This document shows, piece by piece, positions 45,290-53,264 of a stretch of DNA of 64,000 nucleotides (positions are counted from its first letter, which is position 1; each line of letters begins with the position of its first letter). The notes below the pieces were generated by a model that saw only the letters and a list, made by a program, of their open reading frames with translations, made no database searches and had not been told where the DNA came from. The DNA comes from Bacteroidota bacterium (GTDB lineage Bacteria > Bacteroidota > Bacteroidia > 2-12-FULL-35-15). Both the position numbers and the translations under genes were made by a program. The DNA is taken from NCBI GenBank assembly GCA_947476185.1, contig CANJPX010000005.1, positions 39,813 to 103,812 on the forward strand, read 5' to 3'.

Positions 45290-46045
45290 ATGAGTGGAAA
45301 TATGAATTTAACGCTGAAGATCTGGCGTCAGAACAGCGGAAAAGAACAAGGTCAATTGGTTACATATCCAGTAAAAGACATTTCACCCGATATGTCATTT
45401 TTGGAAATGTTTGATGTATTGAACGAACAACTGGTAAGCAAAAATGAAAGTCCGATCGTGTTCGATCACGATTGTCGCGAAGGTATTTGCGGAATGTGTA
45501 GCATGGTCATCAATGGTCGTGCTCATGGTCCGAAAACGGGTATCACTACTTGTCAATTGCATATGCGCTCTTTTAAAGACGGCGACACAATCGTTGTTGA
45601 ACCATGGAGAGCACAAGCATTTCCTGTAATAAAAGATCTAACAGTAGACCGTACTGCATTTGAAAGAATTCAGTCAAAAGGAGGATTCGTTTCTGTAAAC
45701 ACAGGAACAGCGCAAGATGCAAACTGTTTACCAATTCCAAAAGATGATGCAGATGCATCTTTTAATGCTGCAGCATGTATTGGTTGTGGCGCTTGCGTAG
45801 CTACATGTAAAAATGCATCTGCCATGTTATTTGTTGCTGCAAAAGTTTCTCAATTTGCCTTATTGCCTCAAGGAAAAATTGAAGCGACTGCTCGTGTAAA
45901 AAATATGGTTGCTCAAATGGATCTTGAAGGATTTGGAAGCTGTACAAACACAGGAGCTTGCGAAATTGAATGTCCGAAAGGAATTTCTTTAGAAAATATT
46001 GCCAGAATGAACCGTGAATATTTGGTTGCTAATTGTAAAGATTAA
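45290..46045 (+). CDS. sdhB: Succinate dehydrogenase/fumarate reductase iron-sulfur subunit
   Basis: 251-residue electron-transfer subunit. [2Fe-2S] ligands Cys62, Cys67, Cys70 and Cys88 ([10 protein letters not shown] ... TTCQ), [4Fe-4S] ligands Cys163, Cys166, Cys169 with Cys228, and [3Fe-4S] ligands Cys173, Cys218 and Cys224 ([26 protein letters not shown]) are all readable. Links SdhA to the heme anchor. It lies 94 nt after sdhA and is closed by a terminator. Confidence 0.96.
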   Translation: MSGNMNLTLKIWRQNSGKEQGQLVTYPVKDISPDMSFLEMFDVLNEQLVSKNESPIVFDHDCREGICGMCSMVINGRAHGPKTGITTCQLHMRSFKDGDTIVVEPWRAQAFPVIKDLTVDRTAFERIQSKGGFVSVNTGTAQDANCLPIPKDDADASFNAAACIGCGACVATCKNASAMLFVAAKVSQFALLPQGKIEATARVKNMVAQMDLEGFGSCTNTGACEIECPKGISLENIARMNREYLVANCKD

Positions 46046-46067
46046 TTATTGATCCCGATCAAAAATG

Positions 46068-46103
46068 AAACCGGTTCTTTCTGCAAGAGCCGGTTTTTTT
46101 ATT
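46068..46103 (+). terminator. Terminator of sdhCAB
   Basis: Stem AAACCGGTTCTT / AAGAGCCGGTTT (46068-46079 with 46085-46096, one G-T pair), loop TCTGC, then a run of seven Ts. It starts about 20 nt after the sdhB stop. Confidence 0.88.
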
Positions 46104-46132
46104 TCATTACCTTTATTCTAAAATATAGAGCC

Positions 46133-47137
46133 ATGAATAATTTTAAATGTTTTATTATTTTTTTCTCCATCATCTTCTTTTCCTCCGGTTGCTCTAATAA
46201 CAGCCCTTCCATAAATACATTAAAAAAAGTAGATTATAGCATCCTTCAAAAATCTGCATTTTTCAATAAAAAAAATTCCTCTTTCTCTATCGATTCCATG
46301 AACAACAAATTATATATTCAGTTGAATTTCAAAATTGATGATTTAAAAAAATTTCCTTTCCCTATCAATACAAAATACAATGACACGCTTTTTAAAACGG
46401 CTTTTAATTTCGACTTTTTTAATAATGGTCAACTTATTTTCTCCAACTACTGTTCCTTAAAAAACACTCTTCGCTGGGTAACCGACTCTTCCAACTTACG
46501 AAACAGATTACACATTTCTTCTGACACAATCAATTTACAGAACGATAATAATCTACAAATTGAAATTCCTTTTTACGCATTTCATAATTTAAAAAAAGGA
46601 AAACAAACCATTGAATTAGCCATATCACAAACTGTATTCACAAATGATTCATACCAAAAAGACAGTTCAGGTAAGTATTACAGACTCTATGCAGTTAAAC
46701 CTTTACTGAATGCAAGAGTTAAATTCGCAATTGATGTTCCTGAAATTTATAAAAGTATCATATACGGACAAGGCTTGGTATTGAGAAACGACTCTACCTT
46801 TTCACCGGCAGGGATGGACAATACTTTATGGAAAAGCAGTTATCCTGATATCTATTGGACCATCCGTTATCCAACAAATGAATACTATGCACAAACGCCT
46901 TATGAACCTTCAACAGACAGATATACAGAACAAGACACTTTTAATTTATATCATTATTTCAAAAATGACAGCATTGGTCTTGGAGTTTTCGACCACGATG
47001 ATCTTTCCAGGGATGACTTTTTAGGTTCATGGCAAGGTCCCTTAAAAGTGTTAGAAAAAAAAGAGTGCACGCAATTAAAATTTGACAACATCAAAAGCTT
47101 CGATATAAAAATAAAAGAAGAAGGAATAATAAATTAA
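46133..47137 (+). CDS. Lipoprotein with C-terminal C2-like domain
   Basis: 334-residue predicted lipoprotein. The start at 46133 gives MNNFKCFIIFFSIIFFSSGC with a clear lipobox ending at Cys20; the longer frame from 46049 overlaps the sdh terminator and is rejected. The middle (about 50-215) is all-beta and unassigned. Residues about 225-330 read as a C2 domain: VLRNDSTFSPAGMDNTLWKS, SYPDIYWTIRYP, then GLGVFDHDDLSRDDFLGSWQG, whose Asp cluster is the Ca2+ loop of C2 domains. Calcium or membrane binding is inference from that fold. No Lys-rich export tail or T9SS domain is seen. Neighbours give no functional clue. Confidence 0.7.
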   Translation: MNNFKCFIIFFSIIFFSSGCSNNSPSINTLKKVDYSILQKSAFFNKKNSSFSIDSMNNKLYIQLNFKIDDLKKFPFPINTKYNDTLFKTAFNFDFFNNGQLIFSNYCSLKNTLRWVTDSSNLRNRLHISSDTINLQNDNNLQIEIPFYAFHNLKKGKQTIELAISQTVFTNDSYQKDSSGKYYRLYAVKPLLNARVKFAIDVPEIYKSIIYGQGLVLRNDSTFSPAGMDNTLWKSSYPDIYWTIRYPTNEYYAQTPYEPSTDRYTEQDTFNLYHYFKNDSIGLGVFDHDDLSRDDFLGSWQGPLKVLEKKECTQLKFDNIKSFDIKIKEEGIIN

Positions 47138-47177
47138 AAAGACCCCGGCCAAAGTAAAATAAACAGAAATGCTTATT

Positions 47178-47200
47178 CACTCTGAGCGGAGTCTGGAAAG
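47178..47200. repeat. Degenerate CCTGAGCGGAGTC-type repeat fragment
   Basis: TCACTCTGAGCGGAGTCTGG is a near copy of TCACCCTGAGCAGAGTCGAAGG at 53096-53117. It lies in the convergent gap between the C2-like lipoprotein and the rhodanese gene, possibly acting as a bidirectional spacer. Confidence 0.4.
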
Positions 47201-47210
47201 ATAAATACTA

Positions 47211-47612
47211 CTATTTCTTTTCTACAGGATACCCTTTTGACAACCAGTCAGAAATACCCTTTTCAAGATTGAATACTCTCTTGAAACCATTTTTCTCCAT
47301 ATACTCAGCACAATCAGAACTTCTTCCACCGGCAGCACAATAAATATAATATGTTTTATTTTTATCTAATTTGTCAATTTGCTTTTCTGAATCTTTTGCC
47401 AAAAAATCAAGCTGAACCGCTCCTTTAATATATCCTTTTTTAGTTATTTCATCTGTTGTTCTCAGGTCTAAAATAACTCCATTTTTATCATTCTCAATGA
47501 TCGCTTTAAATCGCTCCGAAGAAAGATTTGTTACCACAGCATTTTTAGTCTGCGCATTACTCACATTCACTATCGAAACAAGAGCAATTAATACAATAAG
47601 TAGTTTTTTCAT
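47211..47612 (-). CDS. Periplasmic single-domain rhodanese
   Basis: 133-residue sulfurtransferase with a signal peptide (about 1-20, ending SNAQ) and one rhodanese domain. Active-site loop YCAAGGRS places the catalytic Cys at 92, and the DLR-x(2)-DE motif (49-55) is normal. It would carry persulfide sulfur in the periplasm. Third gene of a minus-strand set with the CstB-like enzyme (25 nt upstream) and the TauE-like permease, pointing to sulfide/persulfide or thiosulfate handling. Confidence 0.88.
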   Translation of the reverse strand: MKKLLIVLIALVSIVNVSNAQTKNAVVTNLSSERFKAIIENDKNGVILDLRTTDEITKKGYIKGAVQLDFLAKDSEKQIDKLDKNKTYYIYCAAGGRSSDCAEYMEKNGFKRVFNLEKGISDWLSKGYPVEKK

Positions 47613-47637
47613 TTTTCTATTTTTTATTTGATTTTTA

Positions 47638-49023
47638 TTAAACTGTTAATGGTTGAACTAATTTTATTCCGGTTTCCTGTATCTTCCCCATTCCACCTGC
47701 AACATTTGTGATCTTGTTAAAGCCATTTCGCTTCATGATTGAAACAGCCATCATTGAACGATATCCACCGGCACAATGTACAAAGTAATGTTTATTTTTA
47801 TCTAAGGTATGCATTTCATTTTGAAATTTGGATAAACAAATATGTTGTGCATTTTCGATCATACCATTTTCCACTTCACCCAATTTTCTAACATCAATAA
47901 TATTGCTTGAAGAATTTATTTTCCCGACAAATTCTTGTGCTGAAATACTATCGATCGTTTCCAATTTTTTTCCTGCATTCTTCCAGGTACTAATTCCACC
48001 CTTAAGATACCCTTTTACATTTTCGTATCCTACACGAGCCAACCGCAAAACTGCCTCTTCAGCCTTTCCTTCATCGGTTACTAATATCAAAGGAATTTTT
48101 GCATCTAATAGTGCGCCAACCCAAGGAGCGTACTGACCGTTTAATCCAATATTTATTGCTGAGGGGACATATCCGTTTTCAAAATCGTCCGGTGTTCTTA
48201 CATCTAATACCAAGGCACCATGTGAAATTTCAGATTCAAATTCTTCAACAGAAAGCGCCTTCGAATTTCTTCTGATAACCTCATCAATACTTAAATATCC
48301 CTCTTTATTAAGTTTGGCATCCATTGCAAAATAATTTGGAGCTGCAGCTAATCCATCCGTAACAGCTCTTATAAACTCCTGTTTACTCATTGGCTGCATT
48401 GCATAATTCAATTTTTTCTGGATGCCGATAGTTGAAAAAGTTTCTTTCCCTATATTTTTTCCGCAAGAAGAACCTGCGCCGTGTGCCGGATAAACAATCA
48501 CGTCATCGGCAAGCGTTTTTATTTTAGAATTCAAAGAATCGTATAGCATTCCAGCAAGATCATCAATTGTAAGATCGCTTTTGATGGCAAGATCCGGACG
48601 ACCAACATCCCCAACAAATAATGTATCACCGGTAAATACTGCATTATTATTTCCGTTCTCGTCAATCAACAAAAAACAAGCAGACTCCATCGTATGACCG
48701 GGAGTGTGTAATACTTTTATTTTTATTTTTCCGATAGCAAAAATCTCTTCATCTTTTGCAATTACAGCTTCGTATGTGGTTTGTGCGGTAGGTCCAAAAA
48801 CTATTGATGCACCTGATTTTCTGGCAAGATCAATATGACCGGACACAAAATCAGCATGAAAATGCGTTTCAAAAACATATTTTATTTTTGCATTACGATT
48901 ATTCGCTAATGTAATATACGGGTCTGTTTCACGCAAAGGATCGATAATAGCGGCTTCACCATCCGACTCAATATAATAAGCCGCTTCAGATAAACACCCA
49001 GTATAAAGTTGTTCTATATACAT
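47638..49023 (-). CDS. CstB-like persulfide dioxygenase-rhodanese fusion
   Basis: 461-residue cytoplasmic enzyme. Metallo-beta-lactamase-fold persulfide dioxygenase domain (1-240): THFHADFVSGH (53-63), LHTPGHTMES, FTGDTLFVGDVGRPDLA and YPAHGAGSSCG, the non-heme Fe ligands and ETHE1-type loops. Two rhodanese domains follow: the first (about 258-355) lacks the active-site Cys (VTDEGKAEEA in the loop), the second (about 360-455) is catalytic with Cys417 in HCAGGYRS. This dioxygenase / pseudo-rhodanese / rhodanese order is that of Staphylococcus CstB, which turns low-molecular-weight persulfide into thiosulfate. Co-transcribed with a TauE-like exporter, as in cst-type operons; no CstR or SQR gene is seen here. 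Confidence 0.88.
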   Translation of the reverse strand: MYIEQLYTGCLSEAAYYIESDGEAAIIDPLRETDPYITLANNRNAKIKYVFETHFHADFVSGHIDLARKSGASIVFGPTAQTTYEAVIAKDEEIFAIGKIKIKVLHTPGHTMESACFLLIDENGNNNAVFTGDTLFVGDVGRPDLAIKSDLTIDDLAGMLYDSLNSKIKTLADDVIVYPAHGAGSSCGKNIGKETFSTIGIQKKLNYAMQPMSKQEFIRAVTDGLAAAPNYFAMDAKLNKEGYLSIDEVIRRNSKALSVEEFESEISHGALVLDVRTPDDFENGYVPSAINIGLNGQYAPWVGALLDAKIPLILVTDEGKAEEAVLRLARVGYENVKGYLKGGISTWKNAGKKLETIDSISAQEFVGKINSSSNIIDVRKLGEVENGMIENAQHICLSKFQNEMHTLDKNKHYFVHCAGGYRSMMAVSIMKRNGFNKITNVAGGMGKIQETGIKLVQPLTV

Positions 49024-49067
49024 ATTTTAAATTTTTACAAAGTTATTAAATAATGATAATTTCATTT

Positions 49068-49880
49068 TTAAACCATTTTACTGAAAAAAAGTTCCTTACT
49101 GATTATATAAATTCCCATGATCAAAACAAACCATCCGAATCCCGGTTTTAGTTTTGCTCCACTAATAAATTTTGTTAGATAGCTCCCAATAGTAATGCCA
49201 ACAATTGCAAATCCGGAAAAAATAAATAAGAATTGCCAGTCGAATTGATGCGTACCAAAATCGCTTAAAAATCCGATGGAAGAATTTAATGCAATGATCG
49301 CTAAAGAGGTGCCAACGGCTCTTTTCATGGGCAATTTCGCCAATACCACCAATGCAGGTATAATTAAGAATCCGCCGCCAGCTCCAACCAATCCAACCAA
49401 CGCTCCAACGATAACGCCTTGTTGAAAAATTAGAAAATAACGGTACTGCTCATTATTGTGTTTGTGCAAATCCATTTTTACATTTGATGATTTTCTGATC
49501 ATCGTATAGGAAGCCACTATCATCAATACCGCTAATAAAATCATCAGTCCGGCATTTTTTGAAATGTTGACAGATCCAAATGTAAACAAGTGGTCAGGAA
49601 TAGCATGTAATAGATATTTGCGGGTGAAGAAGATGCTGATTACAGAAGGGAATCCGAATACTACCATTGTTTTCAGGCAGATCAGATTACTTTTCAAATA
49701 TCCCAGTCCGCCAATAAATGCAGAAACGCCAACAATGAAAAGAGAATACGAAGTAGCATTAACCGGCTCAATACCTATTAAATATACCAATACAGGAATA
49801 GTAAGGATCGAGCCACCGGCACCAACCAAACCTAACAATACACCAATTAAAATTGCAGCAAAAAATCCTAAATATTCCAT
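49068..49880 (-). CDS. Sulfite exporter TauE/SafE family permease
   Basis: 270-residue inner-membrane protein with seven to eight hydrophobic helices in two inverted halves, each carrying the family motif G-x-x-G-L-x-G-A-G-G-x(3)-x-P (LLGLVGAGGSILTIPVL near residue 15 and VGALVGLVGAGGGFLIIPAL near 155). The family exports sulfite, sulfoacetate or other organosulfur anions. First gene of the persulfide operon, 44 nt before the CstB-like gene, so exporting sulfite or thiosulfate made there is a fair inference. A -7-like box TACTTTTG (49909-49902, minus) lies just upstream. Confidence 0.88.
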   Translation of the reverse strand: MEYLGFFAAILIGVLLGLVGAGGSILTIPVLVYLIGIEPVNATSYSLFIVGVSAFIGGLGYLKSNLICLKTMVVFGFPSVISIFFTRKYLLHAIPDHLFTFGSVNISKNAGLMILLAVLMIVASYTMIRKSSNVKMDLHKHNNEQYRYFLIFQQGVIVGALVGLVGAGGGFLIIPALVVLAKLPMKRAVGTSLAIIALNSSIGFLSDFGTHQFDWQFLFIFSGFAIVGITIGSYLTKFISGAKLKPGFGWFVLIMGIYIISKELFFSKMV

Positions 49881-49901
49881 TCAATAAGTTAATAACATAT
49901 A

Positions 49902-49909
49902 CAAAAGTA
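49902..49909 (-). promoter_or_regulatory. -7-type box upstream of the persulfide operon
   Basis: TACTTTTG on the minus strand, matching TAnnTTTG about 22 nt before the permease start. No convincing -33 TTTG. The identical octamer lies upstream of the glutaryl-CoA dehydrogenase gene. Confidence 0.35.
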
Positions 49910-50028
49910 GTCCCTATTTAGACTTATTATACATAAACTATTTTCTAAAATTAGCAATTGAACTACACATTTTACTTATAAGATGGGAAGAATGCCCTGA
50001 TTTTATTGGATCCGGCTATAAAAACAAT

Positions 50029-50062
50029 AAAAAACGCCCTGATTATTTAGTATCAGGGCGTT
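50029..50062 (-). terminator. Terminator of the glutaryl-CoA dehydrogenase gene
   Basis: Perfect 10-bp stem AACGCCCTGA/TCAGGGCGTT (50033-50042 with 50053-50062), followed on the minus strand by six Ts. A second GCCCTGATT fragment lies 40 bp further on (49994). Confidence 0.9.
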
Positions 50063-50081
50063 AAATTATTCTACATTATAA

Positions 50082-51260
50082 TTATCCAAATGCGTTAATT
50101 CCAGTAACATCCATTCCTGTGATCAACAAGTGAATGTCGTGGGTCCCTTCATACGTAATAACAGACTCTAAATTCATCATGTGACGCATGATCGGATATT
50201 CACCTGTAATTCCCATTCCACCGTGTATCTGACGTGCCTCACGAGCAATTTGCAATGCCATATTCACATTGTTTCTTTTGCTCATAGAGATCTGTGCAGG
50301 AGTAGCACGATTTTCATTTTTCAAAACACCTAATCTCCATGTCAGCAATTGTGCTTTGGTGATCTCAGTGATCATTTCAGCTAATTTCTTTTGTGTTAAT
50401 TGGAATCCGCCAATAGGTTTTCCAAACTGAATACGTTCTTTAGAATAACGCAAAGCTGAATCATAACAGTCCATTGCAGCACCAATTGCGCCCCAGGCTA
50501 TTCCAAAACGAGCAGAATTTAAGCAGCTCAATGGGCCTTTTAAACCTTTAATTGTAGGGAAGATATTTTCTTTTGGCACTTTCACATTTGCAAAAACCAA
50601 TTCTCCGGTTGCGCTGGCACGTAAACTCCATTTACCATGAGTTTCAGGAGTTGTAAACCCTTCCATACCTCTTTCCACTACCATTCCGCGAATATCGCCT
50701 GCTTCATCCTTTGCCCAAACAACTGCTATATCAGCAAAAGGAGAGTTAGAGATCCACATTTTAGCACCATTCAATAAATAATGGTCGCCTTTATCTTTGA
50801 TATTTGTGATCATTCCACTAGGATTTGAACCATGGTCAGGCTCAGTCAATCCAAAACAACCCATCATTTCACCAGTTGCCAATTTTGGCAGATATTTCAT
50901 TCGTTGCTCTTCAGATCCAAATGTATAAATTGGATACATCACCAATGAACTTTGAACAGAAGCTGTTGAACGCAAACCACTGTCGCCTCGCTCTAATTCC
51001 TGCATTATTATTCCGTAAGAAATCTGATCTAATCCTGCACCACCATATTTAGTAGGTATATACGGGCCAAATGCTCCAACATCCGCTAAACCTTTGATCC
51101 ATTGTTTTGGAAATTTAGCATTTTGACAGGCTTCCTCAACAATCGGAGAAACCTCTTTCTTCACCCAAGCACGGGTAGTTTCACGAATTAATTTATGTTC
51201 ATCTGTTAATAGCTCATCCATTAAATAATAGTCATGAGCTTCAAATCTATCTGTTGCCAT
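50082..51260 (-). CDS. gcdH: Glutaryl-CoA dehydrogenase
   Basis: 392-residue acyl-CoA dehydrogenase-fold flavoenzyme that oxidises and decarboxylates glutaryl-CoA to crotonyl-CoA in lysine/tryptophan breakdown. Nearly every block matches mitochondrial GCDH: LRSTASVQSSLVMYPIYTFG with Arg97 (binds the substrate carboxylate), GCFGLTEPDHGSNPSGM (FAD), GAKMWISNSPFADIAVVWA, NSARFGIAWGAIGAA and the catalytic Glu371 in TYEGTHDIH. Those residues separate it from ordinary short-chain acyl-CoA dehydrogenases. No other lysine-degradation gene is in view. A TACTTTTG box (51289-51296, minus) lies upstream. Confidence 0.93.
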   Translation of the reverse strand: MATDRFEAHDYYLMDELLTDEHKLIRETTRAWVKKEVSPIVEEACQNAKFPKQWIKGLADVGAFGPYIPTKYGGAGLDQISYGIIMQELERGDSGLRSTASVQSSLVMYPIYTFGSEEQRMKYLPKLATGEMMGCFGLTEPDHGSNPSGMITNIKDKGDHYLLNGAKMWISNSPFADIAVVWAKDEAGDIRGMVVERGMEGFTTPETHGKWSLRASATGELVFANVKVPKENIFPTIKGLKGPLSCLNSARFGIAWGAIGAAMDCYDSALRYSKERIQFGKPIGGFQLTQKKLAEMITEITKAQLLTWRLGVLKNENRATPAQISMSKRNNVNMALQIAREARQIHGGMGITGEYPIMRHMMNLESVITYEGTHDIHLLITGMDVTGINAFG

Positions 51261-51599
51261 AATAATAGTTTTTAATTTTTTTGCGAAACAAAAGTAAGTA
51301 AATATATTATATAAAAAGGTAGATTTTTGTAGTAATAGAATTGATTAAAATACGTCAAAAGTCATAGTAAATATGAATTCTTCAAAAAACATATCCTGCA
51401 AGCTGGCTAGTCAGTTTCGACCAACGTTTTTATTTGAACGATATACATTGGAAAAGCAAGTCGAATAAAAAAATGCAACATCTTTATGATATAATCGTTA
51501 GAACATGTATATTGTTGAAAAGGTTTGTTTAAAAGTTTGCAGGATATTTGTGGATGAGATCATATAGAAACCTATTTTTATAAAAATAATAGTTGAATT
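51261..51599. other. Divergent intergenic region gcdH / lytic transglycosylase
   Basis: AT-rich. The minus-strand -7-like box TACTTTTG (51296-51289) lies 29 nt before gcdH. I see no gene, RNA or repeat in the remainder. Confidence 0.45.
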
Positions 51600-53024
51600 T
51601 TGAATAATCATAAACAAACATATCAATTTCTATCGAAGGCGCTTTTCATTTGTGGAATGATGTCAGCATACGTTCCAGCAAAAGCACAAAAATCATTCTC
51701 CAATGTGCCGGTCGTTGAAAAATATGTTGTCGGTTACAACGATGTGACCAAAATGAAATTCATCAACAATTCCAACATCTATACTGAAGGCTGGCAAAAT
51801 TTACCTCAGCCAAAATTTTGGCAGCAGATCATGAACCTTCCGCCCGACTCCGCTATAATCAGCGTTGCTGCGAGCAGGAAAGTGTTGGAGAAAATTTCCG
51901 TAAATGAATGGAGTAAATTAAACGATGTTCAAAGAAACTCTTATAGAGACAGCATACGTCAATCGAACAACATTCCTGATAGCATAAGTATTTTAGTTAC
52001 TGCAGGGAAAAAAGATTTTTATGAATTTAAAAAAGTGATGCCTACCATCAATCGTTCTATTGATGTGTTCAAGCAAAATGGCGTTGATCCTTGGTATGCG
52101 CAAGCGATATTGCTAATCGAGAGTCCGGGTAAAATGAATACCAAATCAACAGTAGGAGCGAATGGTCCTTTTCAATTGATGAAAGCGGTTGCACGCAAAC
52201 AAGGATTGATAGTAAATTCAACTATCGATGAACGCACCAATATCGAAAAATCGGCAATGGGCGCTTCACGTTTATTAAGCAGGATTTGTATTCCATACAC
52301 AAAAGCAATGTTAGATAGTGCACACGTACCGTACAACGAAACTGACCTTTGGTTTCGACTGTTAGTGCTACATTCCTATCATGCAGGAGCAGGAAATGTT
52401 GCAGGCGTTATCAGAAAAATAAATCCATCCGAAGGAGGAATGCAATTGATACAAACAGTTTGGCAAACAACGTATGGCGGATTTAAAAATGCTTCTCAAA
52501 ACTACTCGCAGCTCGCCTTAGCAGCCTTTTGTAATTTCGATCAGATGATCATGCAAAACAAAGATTCTGTCTTTTTGATCGATGGCGACAGGATGTTCAA
52601 TTCATATGCGACATGCAAATGTGCACCATACAACGATTGTACTTATCTCGGAAATTGCATCACAAAATATGAGAACGATTTTGTGGATGGCGTTATCCCT
52701 TTCGATTACTTTATTTCAAAAATCAAAACAGTTCAAATCGAACTAAGTGGATTGACACCAAACAAGTCTACAATTGATAATGACCATGTTAATGATGTAG
52801 GCTTTCAATTATTAAAAGCACGAAAAACAGAAGATGCTTATAAACTTTTTAAGCATAACGAATTACAGTACCCCGACTCCTGGGAAGTATATCATGGCTT
52901 AGGAGAAACCTACCGTCAGATGGGACAAAAAGAATTGGCGATCACCAATTACAAAAAATCCTTGAAGCTCAATCCAAACAACGAAGATAGCCAGCGTGCC
53001 ATCGCCCGTTTGACAGGAAAATAA
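51600..53024 (+). CDS. Lytic transglycosylase (SLT domain) with TPR tail
   Basis: 474-residue exported peptidoglycan-cleaving enzyme. Initiation is probably at the TTG at 51600: it yields a complete signal peptide (NHKQTYQFLSKALFICGMMS ... PAKAQ, about 1-30), while the next Met lies inside the hydrophobic core. The SLT domain (about 155-310) has the catalytic Glu174 in AILLIESPGKMNTKS, VGANGPFQLMKAVARKQG and the LHSYHAGAGNVAGVI block typical of goose-type transglycosylases. Two TPR motifs occupy about 405-470 (WEVYHGLGETYRQMGQKELA). Probably acts in cell-wall remodelling; no partner gene nearby. Confidence 0.85.
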   Translation: MNNHKQTYQFLSKALFICGMMSAYVPAKAQKSFSNVPVVEKYVVGYNDVTKMKFINNSNIYTEGWQNLPQPKFWQQIMNLPPDSAIISVAASRKVLEKISVNEWSKLNDVQRNSYRDSIRQSNNIPDSISILVTAGKKDFYEFKKVMPTINRSIDVFKQNGVDPWYAQAILLIESPGKMNTKSTVGANGPFQLMKAVARKQGLIVNSTIDERTNIEKSAMGASRLLSRICIPYTKAMLDSAHVPYNETDLWFRLLVLHSYHAGAGNVAGVIRKINPSEGGMQLIQTVWQTTYGGFKNASQNYSQLALAAFCNFDQMIMQNKDSVFLIDGDRMFNSYATCKCAPYNDCTYLGNCITKYENDFVDGVIPFDYFISKIKTVQIELSGLTPNKSTIDNDHVNDVGFQLLKARKTEDAYKLFKHNELQYPDSWEVYHGLGETYRQMGQKELAITNYKKSLKLNPNNEDSQRAIARLTGK

Positions 53025-53093
53025 TTCCTTATTTAAACACATTTTTTTCGTAAATTAGCAATCCTTTTGGATAAGCTTTATTGTCATTACGTT

Positions 53094-53124
53094 TGTCACC
53101 CTGAGCAGAGTCGAAGGGCGAGAA
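53094..53124. repeat. CCTGAGCAGAGTCGAAGG-type dispersed repeat
   Basis: TTGTCACCCTGAGCAGAGTC followed by GAAGGGCGAG, in the gap between the transglycosylase and dnaG. I know this wording as a recurrent intergenic repeat in Bacteroidota; a degenerate copy is at 47178. Confidence 0.5.
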
Positions 53125-53264
53125 ATCTTATGCAATAATATAAAACTTGATTTTCCAAAAGACTATCGGAATAGGAACGCAGATCTTTTATGATTTTATG
53201 ATAAAAAAGATCTTTATTTTCTGTGAGGTTTATGATTAAAAATTAGAGAAAATTTTATTGTGAA

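Noticed and set aside
46049..46132. In-frame extension upstream of the C2-like lipoprotein
   Set aside because: It overlaps the sdhCAB terminator and would displace the lipobox; the ATG at 46133 is the sensible start.
50082..51260. Generic short-chain acyl-CoA dehydrogenase call
   Set aside because: Arg97 in the LRSTASVQSS block and Glu371 in TYEGTHDIH are the glutaryl-CoA dehydrogenase pattern, so the specific name is kept.
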